A stretch of 64,000 nucleotides of DNA from an uncultured Lachnospira sp. Its GTDB lineage: Bacteria; Bacillota; Clostridia; Lachnospirales; Lachnospiraceae. Positions within the stretch are counted from its first letter, which is position 1; every line of letters starts with the position of its first letter. The position numbers were made by a program, and so were the translations under genes. Location: positions 1 to 64,000 of the forward strand of contig CAKRLE010000004.1 of NCBI GenBank assembly GCA_934359185.1, in the 5' to 3' direction. This document shows positions 8,922 through 18,290 of the stretch, one piece after another. The notes below the pieces were generated by a model. It saw only the letters and a list, made by a program, of their open reading frames with translations, was not told the origin of the DNA and did no database searches.

Positions 8922-9860
8922 TTATTGCTTTGATGATTTAGAAGGCTCTCCCGACTTCCAGCTCTCTGATGGCGAACAGTTCCACTTAAGTTCAATACCA
9001 TCTGTTGTGCACACTATAGTACCCTGTTCATCTGTCCTGTATACCTTAATCCCTCTGTATCGGAATTCATCAAGCGTCTGGGCATGTGGATGTCCATAAC
9101 TGTTACCCTCCGCACAGCTTATAACTGCGTAAGCAGGATTAGCTGCATTAAGCAGTGTTTCTGATGATGAAGTCCTGCTTCCATGATGCCCCACCTGATA
9201 TACATCACAATCTATATCAATCCCTGTTTTTACTATATCAGCTTCTGCCTCTTCCTCTGCATCTCCAGTAAACAGAAACTTTCTGTCGCCATATTTTAAT
9301 ATAAGACCGATAGAATCATTATTATAATCATCATATGTTCTTGATGGAGCTATTATTGTAAATTCAGCATCTCCAAGCTTATATGTATCTCCCGGCTTAG
9401 GAGCTGTATTGACATAATTCCTGCTTTTCATTGCACTTATTACATCTCTGTATGTCTTGGTGTTATTAGATACATCTGGCATCATTACAACGTCACAGTC
9501 AAATTTATATATTATGACATCCATTCCACCTATATGATCGCTGTGAGGATGTGTTCCTATAATATAATCCAGTTTTGTCACATTCTGGCTGTTCAGATAA
9601 TTCTGAAGCTGTGTACCGCAATCATTCTCACCAGCGTCTATAAGCATTGCATGCTCACCACATTTTATAAGCGTTGAATCTCCCTGTCCTATATCAATAT
9701 AATGTATCTCAAGTTCACCGCTTACTGTATTACTGTGATTGCCTCCTACATATGCCCCACTCTGATAGAATCCAAATGCTCCCATCACAGTGGCAAACAC
9801 CAGCAATACTACAATAAGCGAAAATAATCCATTTTTACCACGTTTTTTTGCTTTACCCAT
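8922..9860 (-). CDS. Membrane-anchored ComEC-like metallo-beta-lactamase-fold hydrolase
   Basis: A 312-residue protein with a basic N-terminus and one transmembrane segment (about 12-32), then a metallo-beta-lactamase domain resembling the C-terminal domain of the competence protein ComEC. Metal-ligand motifs are present: THPHSDHIGG, FTGDAEEEAE and VGHHGSRTSSS. Such stand-alone proteins are predicted extracellular nucleases or phosphodiesterases, with no fixed pathway. The start codon lies 3 nt after the stop of the upstream signal-peptidase/GGDEF gene, so the two are translationally linked. Secreted nucleic acid or a matrix component may be the substrate; that is speculation from context. 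The Ser/Lys-rich C-terminus is probably disordered. Confidence 0.8.
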   Translation of the reverse strand: MGKAKKRGKNGLFSLIVVLLVFATVMGAFGFYQSGAYVGGNHSNTVSGELEIHYIDIGQGDSTLIKCGEHAMLIDAGENDCGTQLQNYLNSQNVTKLDYIIGTHPHSDHIGGMDVIIYKFDCDVVMMPDVSNNTKTYRDVISAMKSRNYVNTAPKPGDTYKLGDAEFTIIAPSRTYDDYNNDSIGLILKYGDRKFLFTGDAEEEAEADIVKTGIDIDCDVYQVGHHGSRTSSSETLLNAANPAYAVISCAEGNSYGHPHAQTLDEFRYRGIKVYRTDEQGTIVCTTDGIELKWNCSPSESWKSGEPSKSSKQ

Positions 9861-9863
9861 CTG

Positions 9864-10814
9864 TTAATTCCGTATTTCCTTCATTTTTCTTTTCATATCA
9901 TACATTCTGCTGTCTGCTATTGAATAGACATCATGAGCATCAGCATGTATGTCACATCCTGACACATCGCTTCTTTGCGCATATCCATATGCTGCCGAAT
10001 ACTTGAATCTCTGTTCCCTGTCATTGTAAGCCGAAACATTGTCATTAAGTCTTGTTAAATCAGTATCAATATCATGCTGTGACATATTTTCTGCATCCTT
10101 GATAACTATATATTCATCGCCGCCCATACGTCCTATAACGCAACCTTCTGGAAATGTTGATTTTAATATGTCAGCATACCCTGTTATAAGGCAGTCTCCG
10201 CACTGATGTCCAAGTGTATCATTGATTATTTTCAGATTATTAAGGTCAAAACTGTATATTATATAATTTCTGGTATCGTTACTTATCGCGCAAAGAACTT
10301 CCTCACAGTATCTCCTGTTAAACAATCCTGTAAGATCATCTGAATATGCCATTTTATAGAGTGCAGCTTTATTATGCCTGCATTTTCTGCTTTTGACATT
10401 ATGGACAAAAAGGCTTATAGGACGCCGCACTGTCCTTAAATCAAGCCATATGCCTGTAAGCAGTTTATATATTACGTTAGTAACATTAATGTGTCTGCCA
10501 TTACGGTCAAGTGCAATCATCTTTCCTAATACCTGTTCTCTTGTAAGCGGACCTTCACATACACTCTGATTATCTCCAACTGTGTATACACCCTCTGGTT
10601 TTACCTTGTATATCCTGTGAATCACATATATAGCCTCTGGTTCTTTTCTTTTATAAAGAATAACATCCCCGCGCTTCAAAGTATCAAATTCTGTTTTTTC
10701 TATATACACATAATCTCTTCCTGGCACAATAACTGGATACATGCTGTAACCGACTGGTTTTATCTTTATAACATTGTGTTCAAGCGTTGTTTCAATATTC
10801 TGACTCAAATCCAC
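9864..10814 (-). CDS. Signal-peptidase-like (S24/S26) domain fused to a GGDEF diguanylate cyclase
   Basis: Residues 1-105 carry a signal-peptidase-like fold: GYSMYP with nucleophile Ser24, RGDVILY, VIHRIYKV with His66 and VGDNQSV. The Ser-His arrangement resembles SipW/ER-type peptidases rather than the Ser-Lys of bacterial SPase I. Residues about 155-316 form a GGDEF domain with DLTGLFNRR, FDLNNLKIIND and GGDEY (231-235), so it should make c-di-GMP. No RxxD inhibitory site precedes GGDEY. There is no clear transmembrane segment between the domains. The gene follows the NTP_transf_5 gene by 14 nt. The indicated start is a GTG overlapping its own GAGGG; a TTG two codons later has better spacing. 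I know of no described function for this domain pair. Confidence 0.8.
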   Translation of the reverse strand: MDLSQNIETTLEHNVIKIKPVGYSMYPVIVPGRDYVYIEKTEFDTLKRGDVILYKRKEPEAIYVIHRIYKVKPEGVYTVGDNQSVCEGPLTREQVLGKMIALDRNGRHINVTNVIYKLLTGIWLDLRTVRRPISLFVHNVKSRKCRHNKAALYKMAYSDDLTGLFNRRYCEEVLCAISNDTRNYIIYSFDLNNLKIINDTLGHQCGDCLITGYADILKSTFPEGCVIGRMGGDEYIVIKDAENMSQHDIDTDLTRLNDNVSAYNDREQRFKYSAAYGYAQRSDVSGCDIHADAHDVYSIADSRMYDMKRKMKEIRN

Positions 10815-10828
10815 ACCCTCTATAAATT

Positions 10829-12043
10829 CTATTGATTATTTTTAAATATCCGCATCTCTTTAATCATGCGTCCACGCAGTCCTGCATTTTTAATAATATC
10901 CATTGTCTTTGTTTTTCTGATTGTCCTGTTATTCCTTATGAATACAACCAGAGTCTTTATCCATAAATATGGCCATAAAATGATTTTTTTAGACAATCCA
11001 GGATTATTAAGTATCATCTGATGATGAAATTCCTTTGCATAAACATATAAACCACTTCCATTGACAACAACCATACGTCTGGAATCTGAACGCCCAAATT
11101 CCTCACCATCAATTAAATCTTTAGTAAATGCATCAATAGTTTCTTTGTTTTGTATAATCTTCTCACCATAAGGAATCCTCATTCCAAAATATTCATAGCA
11201 CACGCTGTTAATCATTGTGACAAATCCAGTTATTCCAAGGGTGTCTGCCATATGAATGAACGCTTTATACTGATTTGCATCTATTCCATCATTCACGAAT
11301 TCTACCCAGTCACACAACAGCTTCAGTCCGAACCCTGCTCTCATATAGTGCTGCAACATGTGCAAAGCCAGACTAATGGCATTATATTCTGGCACAGCTC
11401 TTCTTATTCTATATCCATTATATTCAAATATCTCATAATGGGTTAACATATTCTGTCCGTATTCTTTAATCTGTGAATTAACCATATCATTGTCAAATAA
11501 CTCGACCAGCGTGTTATGGATTTCAACTATAACCTTATCTTCACCAATAAGCTCAGTATGGTGATTAGAATGCTGACCGTCAACTTCCCTGAACCCATCA
11601 TTTTTTAATGCCTCTATCGCCTTACCAACATCATTATTTGCAACAATAATATCTATATCTCCTGTTTTTCTTAATTCCGGAACATGATAATAGCCAGACA
11701 CTGCCCAGCCTTTAAGCACAACGCCAGTAATCCCTGCATTTTCAAGTATTTTAAGATATTTATCTGTCAGGTACAGAAGCTTATGGTCATTGATTAATGT
11801 ACCTTCACAGCATCTGCTTATCTCTGTCTTCTGCTCTTTTGTAAGACTCGCACTAATAGCACCATCCGCAAGCATTATGTCAGCTATAAGTGCTATGACA
11901 GCATGTGACTTAGCCATTGATATAATTTTCCCCCAGTCAGTATCTGCCGCAAACTCTATTGTACAGCCAGTATCTCCCGATAATGCACATGCAAGGAGCT
12001 TTAAAAGCACACGTTCTGTATTATCAATTACTCCGTTAGACAT
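10829..12043 (-). CDS. NTP_transf_5 (PF14907-like) nucleotidyltransferase family protein
   Basis: About 404 residues. The signature KTGDIDIIV follows VVLKGWAVSGYY, which is the minimal nucleotidyltransferase core of this family; a conserved H-H pair (SNHHTEL) and an EIHNTL strand follow. Substrates are unknown. Family members are repeatedly found with PqqD-like proteins and S24/S26 peptidases, and both occur here (28957-29244 and 9864-10814). The ATG at 12043 is preceded by AAGGAAT at good spacing and overlaps the flippase stop by 8 nt, implying coupling; a TTG 24 nt upstream has no ribosome binding site. The C-terminus is basic with a hydrophobic stretch (about 360-375) that may touch the membrane. 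Confidence 0.75.
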   Translation of the reverse strand: MSNGVIDNTERVLLKLLACALSGDTGCTIEFAADTDWGKIISMAKSHAVIALIADIMLADGAISASLTKEQKTEISRCCEGTLINDHKLLYLTDKYLKILENAGITGVVLKGWAVSGYYHVPELRKTGDIDIIVANNDVGKAIEALKNDGFREVDGQHSNHHTELIGEDKVIVEIHNTLVELFDNDMVNSQIKEYGQNMLTHYEIFEYNGYRIRRAVPEYNAISLALHMLQHYMRAGFGLKLLCDWVEFVNDGIDANQYKAFIHMADTLGITGFVTMINSVCYEYFGMRIPYGEKIIQNKETIDAFTKDLIDGEEFGRSDSRRMVVVNGSGLYVYAKEFHHQMILNNPGLSKKIILWPYLWIKTLVVFIRNNRTIRKTKTMDIIKNAGLRGRMIKEMRIFKNNQ

Positions 12044-13595
12044 TCCGTTTATTCCTTTCGCCGACAAGTCTTAAAAATTTATTTACGAGATAATAAAAAT
12101 CTTTATTTTTAATATTAAGGAGCAGGTATATGGCATCTGCCACAACAACAACCGTCACAAGCTTAACAGCCATAATCCCTATCTGTGATGTCACGCCACA
12201 CAATCCTGCCATATAGATACAGATTTTATTAGACATCCACCATACAATTGCTGTCTGGCACACATATACACCCATCAACAGAAAATGCTTCAATACACTC
12301 TCCCTGAATTCATATTTGTATATAACATACGGTTCTACCCATAGCGTAGTCAGCACTGTGCTTATCGTCGTACCTAAGAATATCCCGAACACTCCCAGTG
12401 ACGGAGCCAATGCGATTGACAATCCAAGATTAAGCACAGCCTCTATGATAGACTTATACCTGTCGAACCAGAATAAACCAAGTGAATTGTGGAATATGTT
12501 ACTTGCTTTCTCAATTCCCTGAATATAGAAATTAAGGCATAATATAAATACAATTGAATAATGAAACACATACTGCCTGCCAAAGCTTAATTCAACAAAA
12601 GGACTAATCAGTTCAAATATACATATTGCACATAATCCGAATACCCAGTGATTAAAAAATAATGCCGCCTTATATACCTTCTTGATATGTGCAATGTCTG
12701 ATGTAACGCCAAGATTACCTACACTTGCAGATATTCCGTCAACTGCCTCAGTAAGCACCTGCCTTACAGAGCCAATAACAAGATAATAATTTGAATAACA
12801 TCCGACCGATATAATACCAACAAAGAATGAAATTAAAAGGTTATCTGTATTATTGACAACAATATTTCCGAATTGATGCATAAACATTGCCTTAATATTC
12901 CTTACTATATCCTTCTTCGTATCAGCTGCTACCGGTTCTGTATTTTTCTCTTTTATAAATGGATATTCTTTATCTGCCCTTTTTGATATATAGAAGTTAG
13001 ATAGTATCGTAGTTATAATGTATACATACAGATACAATACAAAATTCCTTGTAGCCAGAAGAATCACTATCTGTATCACATCCTGTATCACCCACGAAAT
13101 GGCTCTCACAGATACACCAACATATTTTTTCTGATGGGCATCAAGAAGTGTTTTCTTGTATACAAGAAGATATGAAACAGCTGAATTAGCAAGATATAAT
13201 ATGTATATATAAGTCACATCTGGCAAGCCCTGTGAATCCTTGATAATAACCCCGAGAAACGGAATAACCATCATGCCTGCGATAAGCACAAATGCTGCAA
13301 CACCCATATACAGTTTCCGATAAAGATTAATTATCGCCCTCTGCTGTGATTCATCATTATCAGCTATAGGCTTATACAATGCATATGATATCGCCGACTC
13401 TATCCCCATCTCTGATAGTGACAAAATACTTAATATATTAGTAAACAACCCGTTAATACCAACATATGTCTCCGATAACACATGTGTAAATACGATTCTT
13501 ACAACATAGCCGCAAAGTATTGCAACAAGTCTTGAAATCAGACCCACTGTAGTATTACGTGCCGAATATTCAGTACGGCTTTTTTCCCCCACCAT
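12036..13595 (-). CDS. Wzx-like polysaccharide flippase (MOP superfamily)
   Basis: 519 residues with 12-14 predicted hydrophobic segments and the MOP-type opening (LISRLVAILCGYVVRIVFTH). It has the size and layout of oligosaccharide flippases that move lipid-linked repeat units across the membrane. PelG in the same locus belongs to the same superfamily, so this second transporter suggests either a second glycan or a modified lipid-linked substrate. ATG at 13595 with GGAGG 7 nt upstream. It is first in the minus-strand set flippase, NTP_transf_5, signal-peptidase/GGDEF and metallo-beta-lactamase, all touching or nearly so, driven by a divergent promoter at 13627-13633. Confidence 0.88.
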   Translation of the reverse strand: MVGEKSRTEYSARNTTVGLISRLVAILCGYVVRIVFTHVLSETYVGINGLFTNILSILSLSEMGIESAISYALYKPIADNDESQQRAIINLYRKLYMGVAAFVLIAGMMVIPFLGVIIKDSQGLPDVTYIYILYLANSAVSYLLVYKKTLLDAHQKKYVGVSVRAISWVIQDVIQIVILLATRNFVLYLYVYIITTILSNFYISKRADKEYPFIKEKNTEPVAADTKKDIVRNIKAMFMHQFGNIVVNNTDNLLISFFVGIISVGCYSNYYLVIGSVRQVLTEAVDGISASVGNLGVTSDIAHIKKVYKAALFFNHWVFGLCAICIFELISPFVELSFGRQYVFHYSIVFILCLNFYIQGIEKASNIFHNSLGLFWFDRYKSIIEAVLNLGLSIALAPSLGVFGIFLGTTISTVLTTLWVEPYVIYKYEFRESVLKHFLLMGVYVCQTAIVWWMSNKICIYMAGLCGVTSQIGIMAVKLVTVVVVADAIYLLLNIKNKDFYYLVNKFLRLVGERNKRNV

Positions 13596-13626
13596 TATTC
13601 CTCCACACTCATAAGCTTATTAGTAA

Positions 13627-13661
13627 TATTATAGCATTTTTGTTGTCTTAATGCTATAATA
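13627..13661. promoter_or_regulatory. Symmetrical divergent extended -10 promoters
   Basis: TATTATAGCAT (13627-13637) and ATGCTATAATA (13651-13661) are perfect 11-bp inverted repeats. Each arm contains TGC-TATAAT, an extended -10 element, pointing outward: minus toward the flippase set, plus toward the secreted DUF4832 gene. The two promoters overlap, so polymerase should occupy one at a time. Confidence 0.65.
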
Positions 13662-13694
13662 GTTGAATTAATATCAAGAAAGGATTTCTATTGA

Positions 13695-15152
13695 ATGGAA
13701 AAGATTCTTGCTGCTCTCCTGAGCATTCTTGTCCTCATACCTGCGGCTTCTGTAGGTGTTAATGCTTACAGATATGGTACAAAAAGTATATCTGATACAT
13801 TTGAATATTCCGAGATAACATCTGAGCTTGATAATCCCTACTGTGGATGGTACAGCATGTTTGGATATTGTCTTACCAATGGTACTACGGATGAATTTGA
13901 CAACACTACTTCCAGCTATCTTCAAAGCAGTACTGATACCCGCTTAATCATGCTGGAGATTAACCTTAAAAATTTCAACACTGGTGAACTCAGCAGCAAT
14001 GCTCTCTCTCAGTTAGATAACATTATTTCCACATGGGGAAGCAATGGACACAATATTATACTCCGCTTTCTGTATGACTGGGATGGTAAGGCAAAGCAGA
14101 CTGAGCCTGCCGATATAAATATTATCAAGACGCATATGTCGCAGACCGCATCAGTTGTAAACCGCTATACCAGTTATGTATATATAATGCAGGGAATATT
14201 TGTTGGTAATTTTGCAGAGATGAACAACTCTAATTATATGGATGAAGCCAGTATGGTTGAACTTGCAGATTATCTTAACAATGTTATTGATAAAAGAATA
14301 TACCTGTCTGTGAGAACACCTCAGCACTTAAGAACTATTCTTAAAACAGCATCACTTCCAGATGTTGAAAGCACAGTAACAAGCAGAAGCCACAACTTCC
14401 GCATTGGTCTTTTCAATGATGGATGTCTTGGTTCATCAATAGACGTAGGAACATATGGTTCTTCTGATATGAGCTTTTCTTCCTCCAACTACACCTCTAA
14501 AGGCAGCAGAACCCAGGAGATACAATATCAGAATTCATTATGTCTTATGGTTCCTAATGGTGGCGAAGCCGTGCTTGATAACTCATATAATGACGTAGAT
14601 AATGCCGTCACAGACCTTGCAGCCATGCATGTATCATATCTTAACAGGGCACATGACATGAGTGTGCTTAACAAATGGAAACGTCAGATTTATACTGGTA
14701 ATGATGCATTCTATGGAACTACTGCTTATCAGTATATTGGTACCCATATTGGATATCGTTATGTATTAAGAGACTCAGATATTTCACTTAAATCATATAA
14801 ACAGACCGCATCTGTCATTCTTAATGTGGACAATGTCGGATTTTCGCCTGCATACCGTGATTTTAATGTATATGTATACGCCTCAATCACAGATGCAGAT
14901 GGCAATACAGACATGGTACAATGTGATGTGACATCACAGACTAATGTAAGAACATGGTATCCGGGACAGACAACGAATATCAATCTGTCTATACCTTTTG
15001 AAAACACCAATACTGCTGACAGTACTATTACATTCTATCTTAAAATAACAGACAATACATCTGGCGAAATTATTAAGCTTGCCAATGATATTGCACTGAC
15101 ACAGTACGGATATGAATTAGGAAGCCTCGATACCACTGTGCAGACCGATTGA
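13695..15152 (+). CDS. Secreted DUF4874/DUF4832 protein
   Basis: 485 residues with an N-terminal signal peptide (hydrophobic residues about 4-21, likely cleavage after VNA). The N-terminal domain looks like DUF4874, a TIM-barrel-like fold, with ILRFLYDWDG and MQGIFVGNFAEM; the acidic residues fit a glycoside-hydrolase-type active site. The C-terminal part (about 370-480) is a beta-sandwich typical of DUF4832. It is the only + strand gene inside the exopolysaccharide locus, driven by an extended -10 promoter, and it converges on a paralogue at 15117-16268 with a 36-bp overlap of 3' ends. I infer an extracellular glycan-acting role; no activity is established. Confidence 0.75.
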   Translation: MEKILAALLSILVLIPAASVGVNAYRYGTKSISDTFEYSEITSELDNPYCGWYSMFGYCLTNGTTDEFDNTTSSYLQSSTDTRLIMLEINLKNFNTGELSSNALSQLDNIISTWGSNGHNIILRFLYDWDGKAKQTEPADINIIKTHMSQTASVVNRYTSYVYIMQGIFVGNFAEMNNSNYMDEASMVELADYLNNVIDKRIYLSVRTPQHLRTILKTASLPDVESTVTSRSHNFRIGLFNDGCLGSSIDVGTYGSSDMSFSSSNYTSKGSRTQEIQYQNSLCLMVPNGGEAVLDNSYNDVDNAVTDLAAMHVSYLNRAHDMSVLNKWKRQIYTGNDAFYGTTAYQYIGTHIGYRYVLRDSDISLKSYKQTASVILNVDNVGFSPAYRDFNVYVYASITDADGNTDMVQCDVTSQTNVRTWYPGQTTNINLSIPFENTNTADSTITFYLKITDNTSGEIIKLANDIALTQYGYELGSLDTTVQTD

Positions 15153-16268
15153 TTTACCATCTGATACACGGATACAGGATAAAGTCAGTTCCTTAGGGAG
15201 CTGGCTTTTTTCATACACTAATTCTGCACTTTCTCCAGGTTTTATTATATCTGAACCTGATACTGCTTCCAGTTTTCCATTCACAGCCAGCCTTATTTTC
15301 CCATAGAAAGGTGCAAAACCTGTATTCTTAATATATATAACAGCTTTTTTACTAAACAAATGTGTCCTGATGCCATTATATTCAAGACGATACCCAAGAT
15401 GCTCTGTTACATACTGATATATAGTACTGCTTCCGTCATGAAGCTGTTGTTCTCTCCATTTATCAAGAACCGCTGCGTCATACTGGCTGTTAAGATATGT
15501 AACACACCTTTTTTTCAAGCCATCGATAGCTTCTTCTGTGTCGTTGAGGGCATTGTCAGCTACAACTTCTCCGCCTATGACATTGATGCATGACAGCTCC
15601 TTTACCATAGACATGTCATTATCTATATTATCATATGAAAAAGTCCCCATATCTGTATCTGATGACATCATGGCATCGTCATACAGTCCTATATTACGGA
15701 TAAGTTTTTCTTTTTCTTCATAAAGAATCATGTCAAGGAACTGTATAAGTTCTCTTATCTGCGATGGTTTTCTAAGAGCAATCCTGACACTATCCTTGAC
15801 AGCCTTATAAAGTGTAATCACAAGATCTGCTATATTCTGGCTGTCTGCATATCTTGATGTATGCATTTCGCCCCAGCTTCCTATAAACACACCCTGCATA
15901 GTAAGTATAATATCACGATTGTTAATAATATATGGTGCTGTCTGTTCTATATGTCTTTTTATTATCTTAATTGATTCAGGCTCATTCATAAGACCATTGC
16001 CATCTACATCATACACAAATCTAAGTATGATTTCCTTATCATACTGCCTGAAAAAATCAAACATGGCTGATAAATTATCAAGTGCAGCATCATCTATATC
16101 GGAATCCTTAAATTCACACAGATTAATACGTGCAAGCACAAGTTCTTCCTCTTCCTTTAAACTCCATCTTAACTGTTCATAATCAACCTTCTCTGACAAC
16201 ACAAATGGAAATATGCTATACCACCCTCTTGATGGGGTTTTGCCACTGATACATGTAACCTTATACAT
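15117..16268 (-). CDS. DUF4874/DUF4832 protein without a signal peptide
   Basis: About 383 residues and clearly a paralogue of the convergent gene: the shared blocks are ILRFxYDxDG, MQGxFxGxxxEM, GGExVxDNxxND, CVTYLN/HVSYLN, VLxKW and HxGYR. No signal peptide is visible, so the protein is probably cytoplasmic unless carried by a partner. The ATG at 16268 follows GGAG by 7 nt and overlaps the GT2 stop by 8 nt; an upstream ATG at 16295 lacks a ribosome binding site. It is the last gene of the 11-gene Pel-like operon. Function is unknown; a role in trimming or binding the nascent glycan is speculation. Confidence 0.75.
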   Translation of the reverse strand: MYKVTCISGKTPSRGWYSIFPFVLSEKVDYEQLRWSLKEEEELVLARINLCEFKDSDIDDAALDNLSAMFDFFRQYDKEIILRFVYDVDGNGLMNEPESIKIIKRHIEQTAPYIINNRDIILTMQGVFIGSWGEMHTSRYADSQNIADLVITLYKAVKDSVRIALRKPSQIRELIQFLDMILYEEKEKLIRNIGLYDDAMMSSDTDMGTFSYDNIDNDMSMVKELSCINVIGGEVVADNALNDTEEAIDGLKKRCVTYLNSQYDAAVLDKWREQQLHDGSSTIYQYVTEHLGYRLEYNGIRTHLFSKKAVIYIKNTGFAPFYGKIRLAVNGKLEAVSGSDIIKPGESAELVYEKSQLPKELTLSCIRVSDGKSIGLHSGIEAS

Positions 16269-17031
16269 CTGATTTCTCCACAGCCTTTGGCTCATTCTTT
16301 TCTTTACTCTGTCTTATAAGTATTCCAAGTATGCTTAAAAACATATGGAACATGTAACCAACAGGTTTTAGTCCTGAATGCATGCTCTTACCGGCAGTCC
16401 TTACATGCATTACGCCAGGAATTTCAACGACATTATAACCTTTAAGTATCATTCCCGTTATCATGTTGGCATCAGGGTATCTGTCATCAAAATGCCCGAA
16501 TTTAGAGTAATACACCATTGCTCTCCAGCTTATTCCCTGAAGTCCTGTAGTCGGATCCATTATAGTCTTGCCTGTAGCCATCCTGATTATAAACCTGAAA
16601 ATCTTATATGCTATATTTTTCATAAATGATACCGGATATGGCGCACTTTCTGGAAGATATCTTGATCCAAGCACAATATCAGGATAAGAGCCATTAATCT
16701 TAGTCTTTAATGTGTTGTATATATTAAGCACATTACAGGCATCATGCTGTCCATCTGCATCCATCTGGATAACATATTTGTAGCGGTAACGGATTGCATA
16801 CTTATAGCCAAGCTGCAGCGCTCCGCCATATCCAAGATTAAACACATGTGTTACAACTGCAACATTGCTTCTCTTCTTAGCTTTCCAGTTTGTATTGTCA
16901 GATGATGCATCATTCATAACAAGAATATCACACACCTCTGATATCTCTGGAACGCTTAATCTGTCTAATACCTTATCAATATTCTGCTCCTCATTGTAAG
17001 CAGGTATTATTATCAATACTTCCTTCTGCAT
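16261..17031 (-). CDS. GT2 glycosyltransferase, dolichol-phosphate-mannose-synthase-like
   Basis: 256 residues of GT-A fold: IIPAYNEEQNIDKVL (nucleotide binding), VMNDASSDNT, and the metal-binding DAD of MQMDADGQHD, then DPTTGLQGISW. This is the pattern of soluble polyprenyl-phosphate sugar transferases. The C-terminal segment (about 225-245) is hydrophobic and may attach it to the membrane. It probably makes a lipid-linked sugar for the locus, which would suit the polytopic GT-C-like protein at 23456-25837. ATG at 17031 with GAGGGG close upstream; the downstream DUF4832 gene overlaps it by 8 nt. Confidence 0.88.
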   Translation of the reverse strand: MQKEVLIIIPAYNEEQNIDKVLDRLSVPEISEVCDILVMNDASSDNTNWKAKKRSNVAVVTHVFNLGYGGALQLGYKYAIRYRYKYVIQMDADGQHDACNVLNIYNTLKTKINGSYPDIVLGSRYLPESAPYPVSFMKNIAYKIFRFIIRMATGKTIMDPTTGLQGISWRAMVYYSKFGHFDDRYPDANMITGMILKGYNVVEIPGVMHVRTAGKSMHSGLKPVGYMFHMFLSILGILIRQSKEKNEPKAVEKSDV

Positions 17032-17060
17032 ATTCCCCTCATTTCTGCTATAACCATAAC

Positions 17061-18278
17061 TTATAACAACTCATATAATCTGTTAAGTTCACTGCTGTTA
17101 TCGCATACTTTCTCATTTGCATTCTTACAATACACATCCCATTTCTGACGATTCTGCATCATATCAGTTATGGCATGAGCTACACCTTCCCCGCTGAATT
17201 CACACAAAATCCCATCAACACCATCCACAATCTGTTCCCTGTTGCCACTGCAATCAGATGCGATTATCGGAAGACCTATAATCTGAGCCTCCTGGATAGC
17301 TATACTCTTACCCTCGTATTTAGTTGCATGGACATATATATCACAAGCCTTGTAATATGGATATGGATTATCCCTGTTTCCAAGCAACATAAATCTGTCT
17401 GCAACGTCATACTGAATTATAAGATCTGATAATTTTTTTCTCTCCGGTCCATCACCCACAACATACCATACTGCATTGATTCCTTTATCTTTAAGAATCT
17501 TCATGGCGCCAATTGATACCTCAAGTGCTTTCTGTTTTGTAAGACGGCATACTGTAAGGATTTTCAGCTGCTGGCTGTCAGATGTTATATCATCTGGCAC
17601 GAACATCTCTGCCTTAACTTTAACTGAATCAATATCTATAAGATTACGGAATACCTCTGTCTTCTCTTCACACTCTGGGTATACTTTAATAAATGAATCT
17701 TTAACCTCATCTGATACAGTAAATATCTTATCAAAGCGGTCATAACATTCTCTGTCAAGCCTTCTGCTGTATCCAGCCATGCCATAATCCACATGTATGA
17801 AGCCTGCTTTTTTATCAGCCTTGACATATCTGTCAACAAAGTATGCTGACGCCCCCTCTATGTAGGCAATTGCGAGGTCATAGTGTCTGTCTCCTGCGCA
17901 TGCTGCACCGACATCAGCTACCACACTCCACAGAAGTTTGTCAGCACCAACCTTCCTGTGTTCCATAAGATTATGTACTGCATTGCTGATAATATATGGT
18001 ATATTCCTGAATGCCGCTCCCCTTGTAAACAACATCTGACATACTCTTGCTTTAAGACGTCGTTTCCCATCTGCTGTAAGCACAGATGATTCATCATAAT
18101 CTTTATTAAGAATAGTAACATAGTCAGGAATATCTCTTATAAGCTCACCCTGGCCAAGACACACATATAGATATATGTTGTACTTTTCTTTATCAAGTCT
18201 TTTAATAAGAGCCACAAGTGCCGTTTCTGCGCCAGCTCTTCCCAGGGTATTAATTACTAATAAAATATCTTTTTTCAT
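17061..18278 (-). CDS. GT4-family glycosyltransferase
   Basis: 405 residues of GT-B fold. The N-terminal domain opens with VINTLGRAGAETALVALI, the acceptor-side loop typical of GT4 enzymes. The C-terminal domain has VGDGPERKKL, LLGNRDNPYPYY and the EX7E motif in KYEGKSIAIQEAQIIGLPIIASD-like order (conserved Glu residues about 340 and 348). It transfers a sugar from a nucleotide donor at the cytoplasmic face. It lies between the DUF2304 and GT2 genes in the Pel-like operon, so the product is probably more complex than an N-acetylgalactosamine homopolymer. Confidence 0.88.
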   Translation of the reverse strand: MKKDILLVINTLGRAGAETALVALIKRLDKEKYNIYLYVCLGQGELIRDIPDYVTILNKDYDESSVLTADGKRRLKARVCQMLFTRGAAFRNIPYIISNAVHNLMEHRKVGADKLLWSVVADVGAACAGDRHYDLAIAYIEGASAYFVDRYVKADKKAGFIHVDYGMAGYSRRLDRECYDRFDKIFTVSDEVKDSFIKVYPECEEKTEVFRNLIDIDSVKVKAEMFVPDDITSDSQQLKILTVCRLTKQKALEVSIGAMKILKDKGINAVWYVVGDGPERKKLSDLIIQYDVADRFMLLGNRDNPYPYYKACDIYVHATKYEGKSIAIQEAQIIGLPIIASDCSGNREQIVDGVDGILCEFSGEGVAHAITDMMQNRQKWDVYCKNANEKVCDNSSELNRLYELL

Positions 18279-18290
18279 ATGTATCGCCTG

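Noticed and set aside
10829..12067. Upstream TTG start for the NTP_transf_5 gene
   Set aside because: The ATG at 12043 has a proper Shine-Dalgarno and an 8-nt overlap with the flippase; the TTG has neither.
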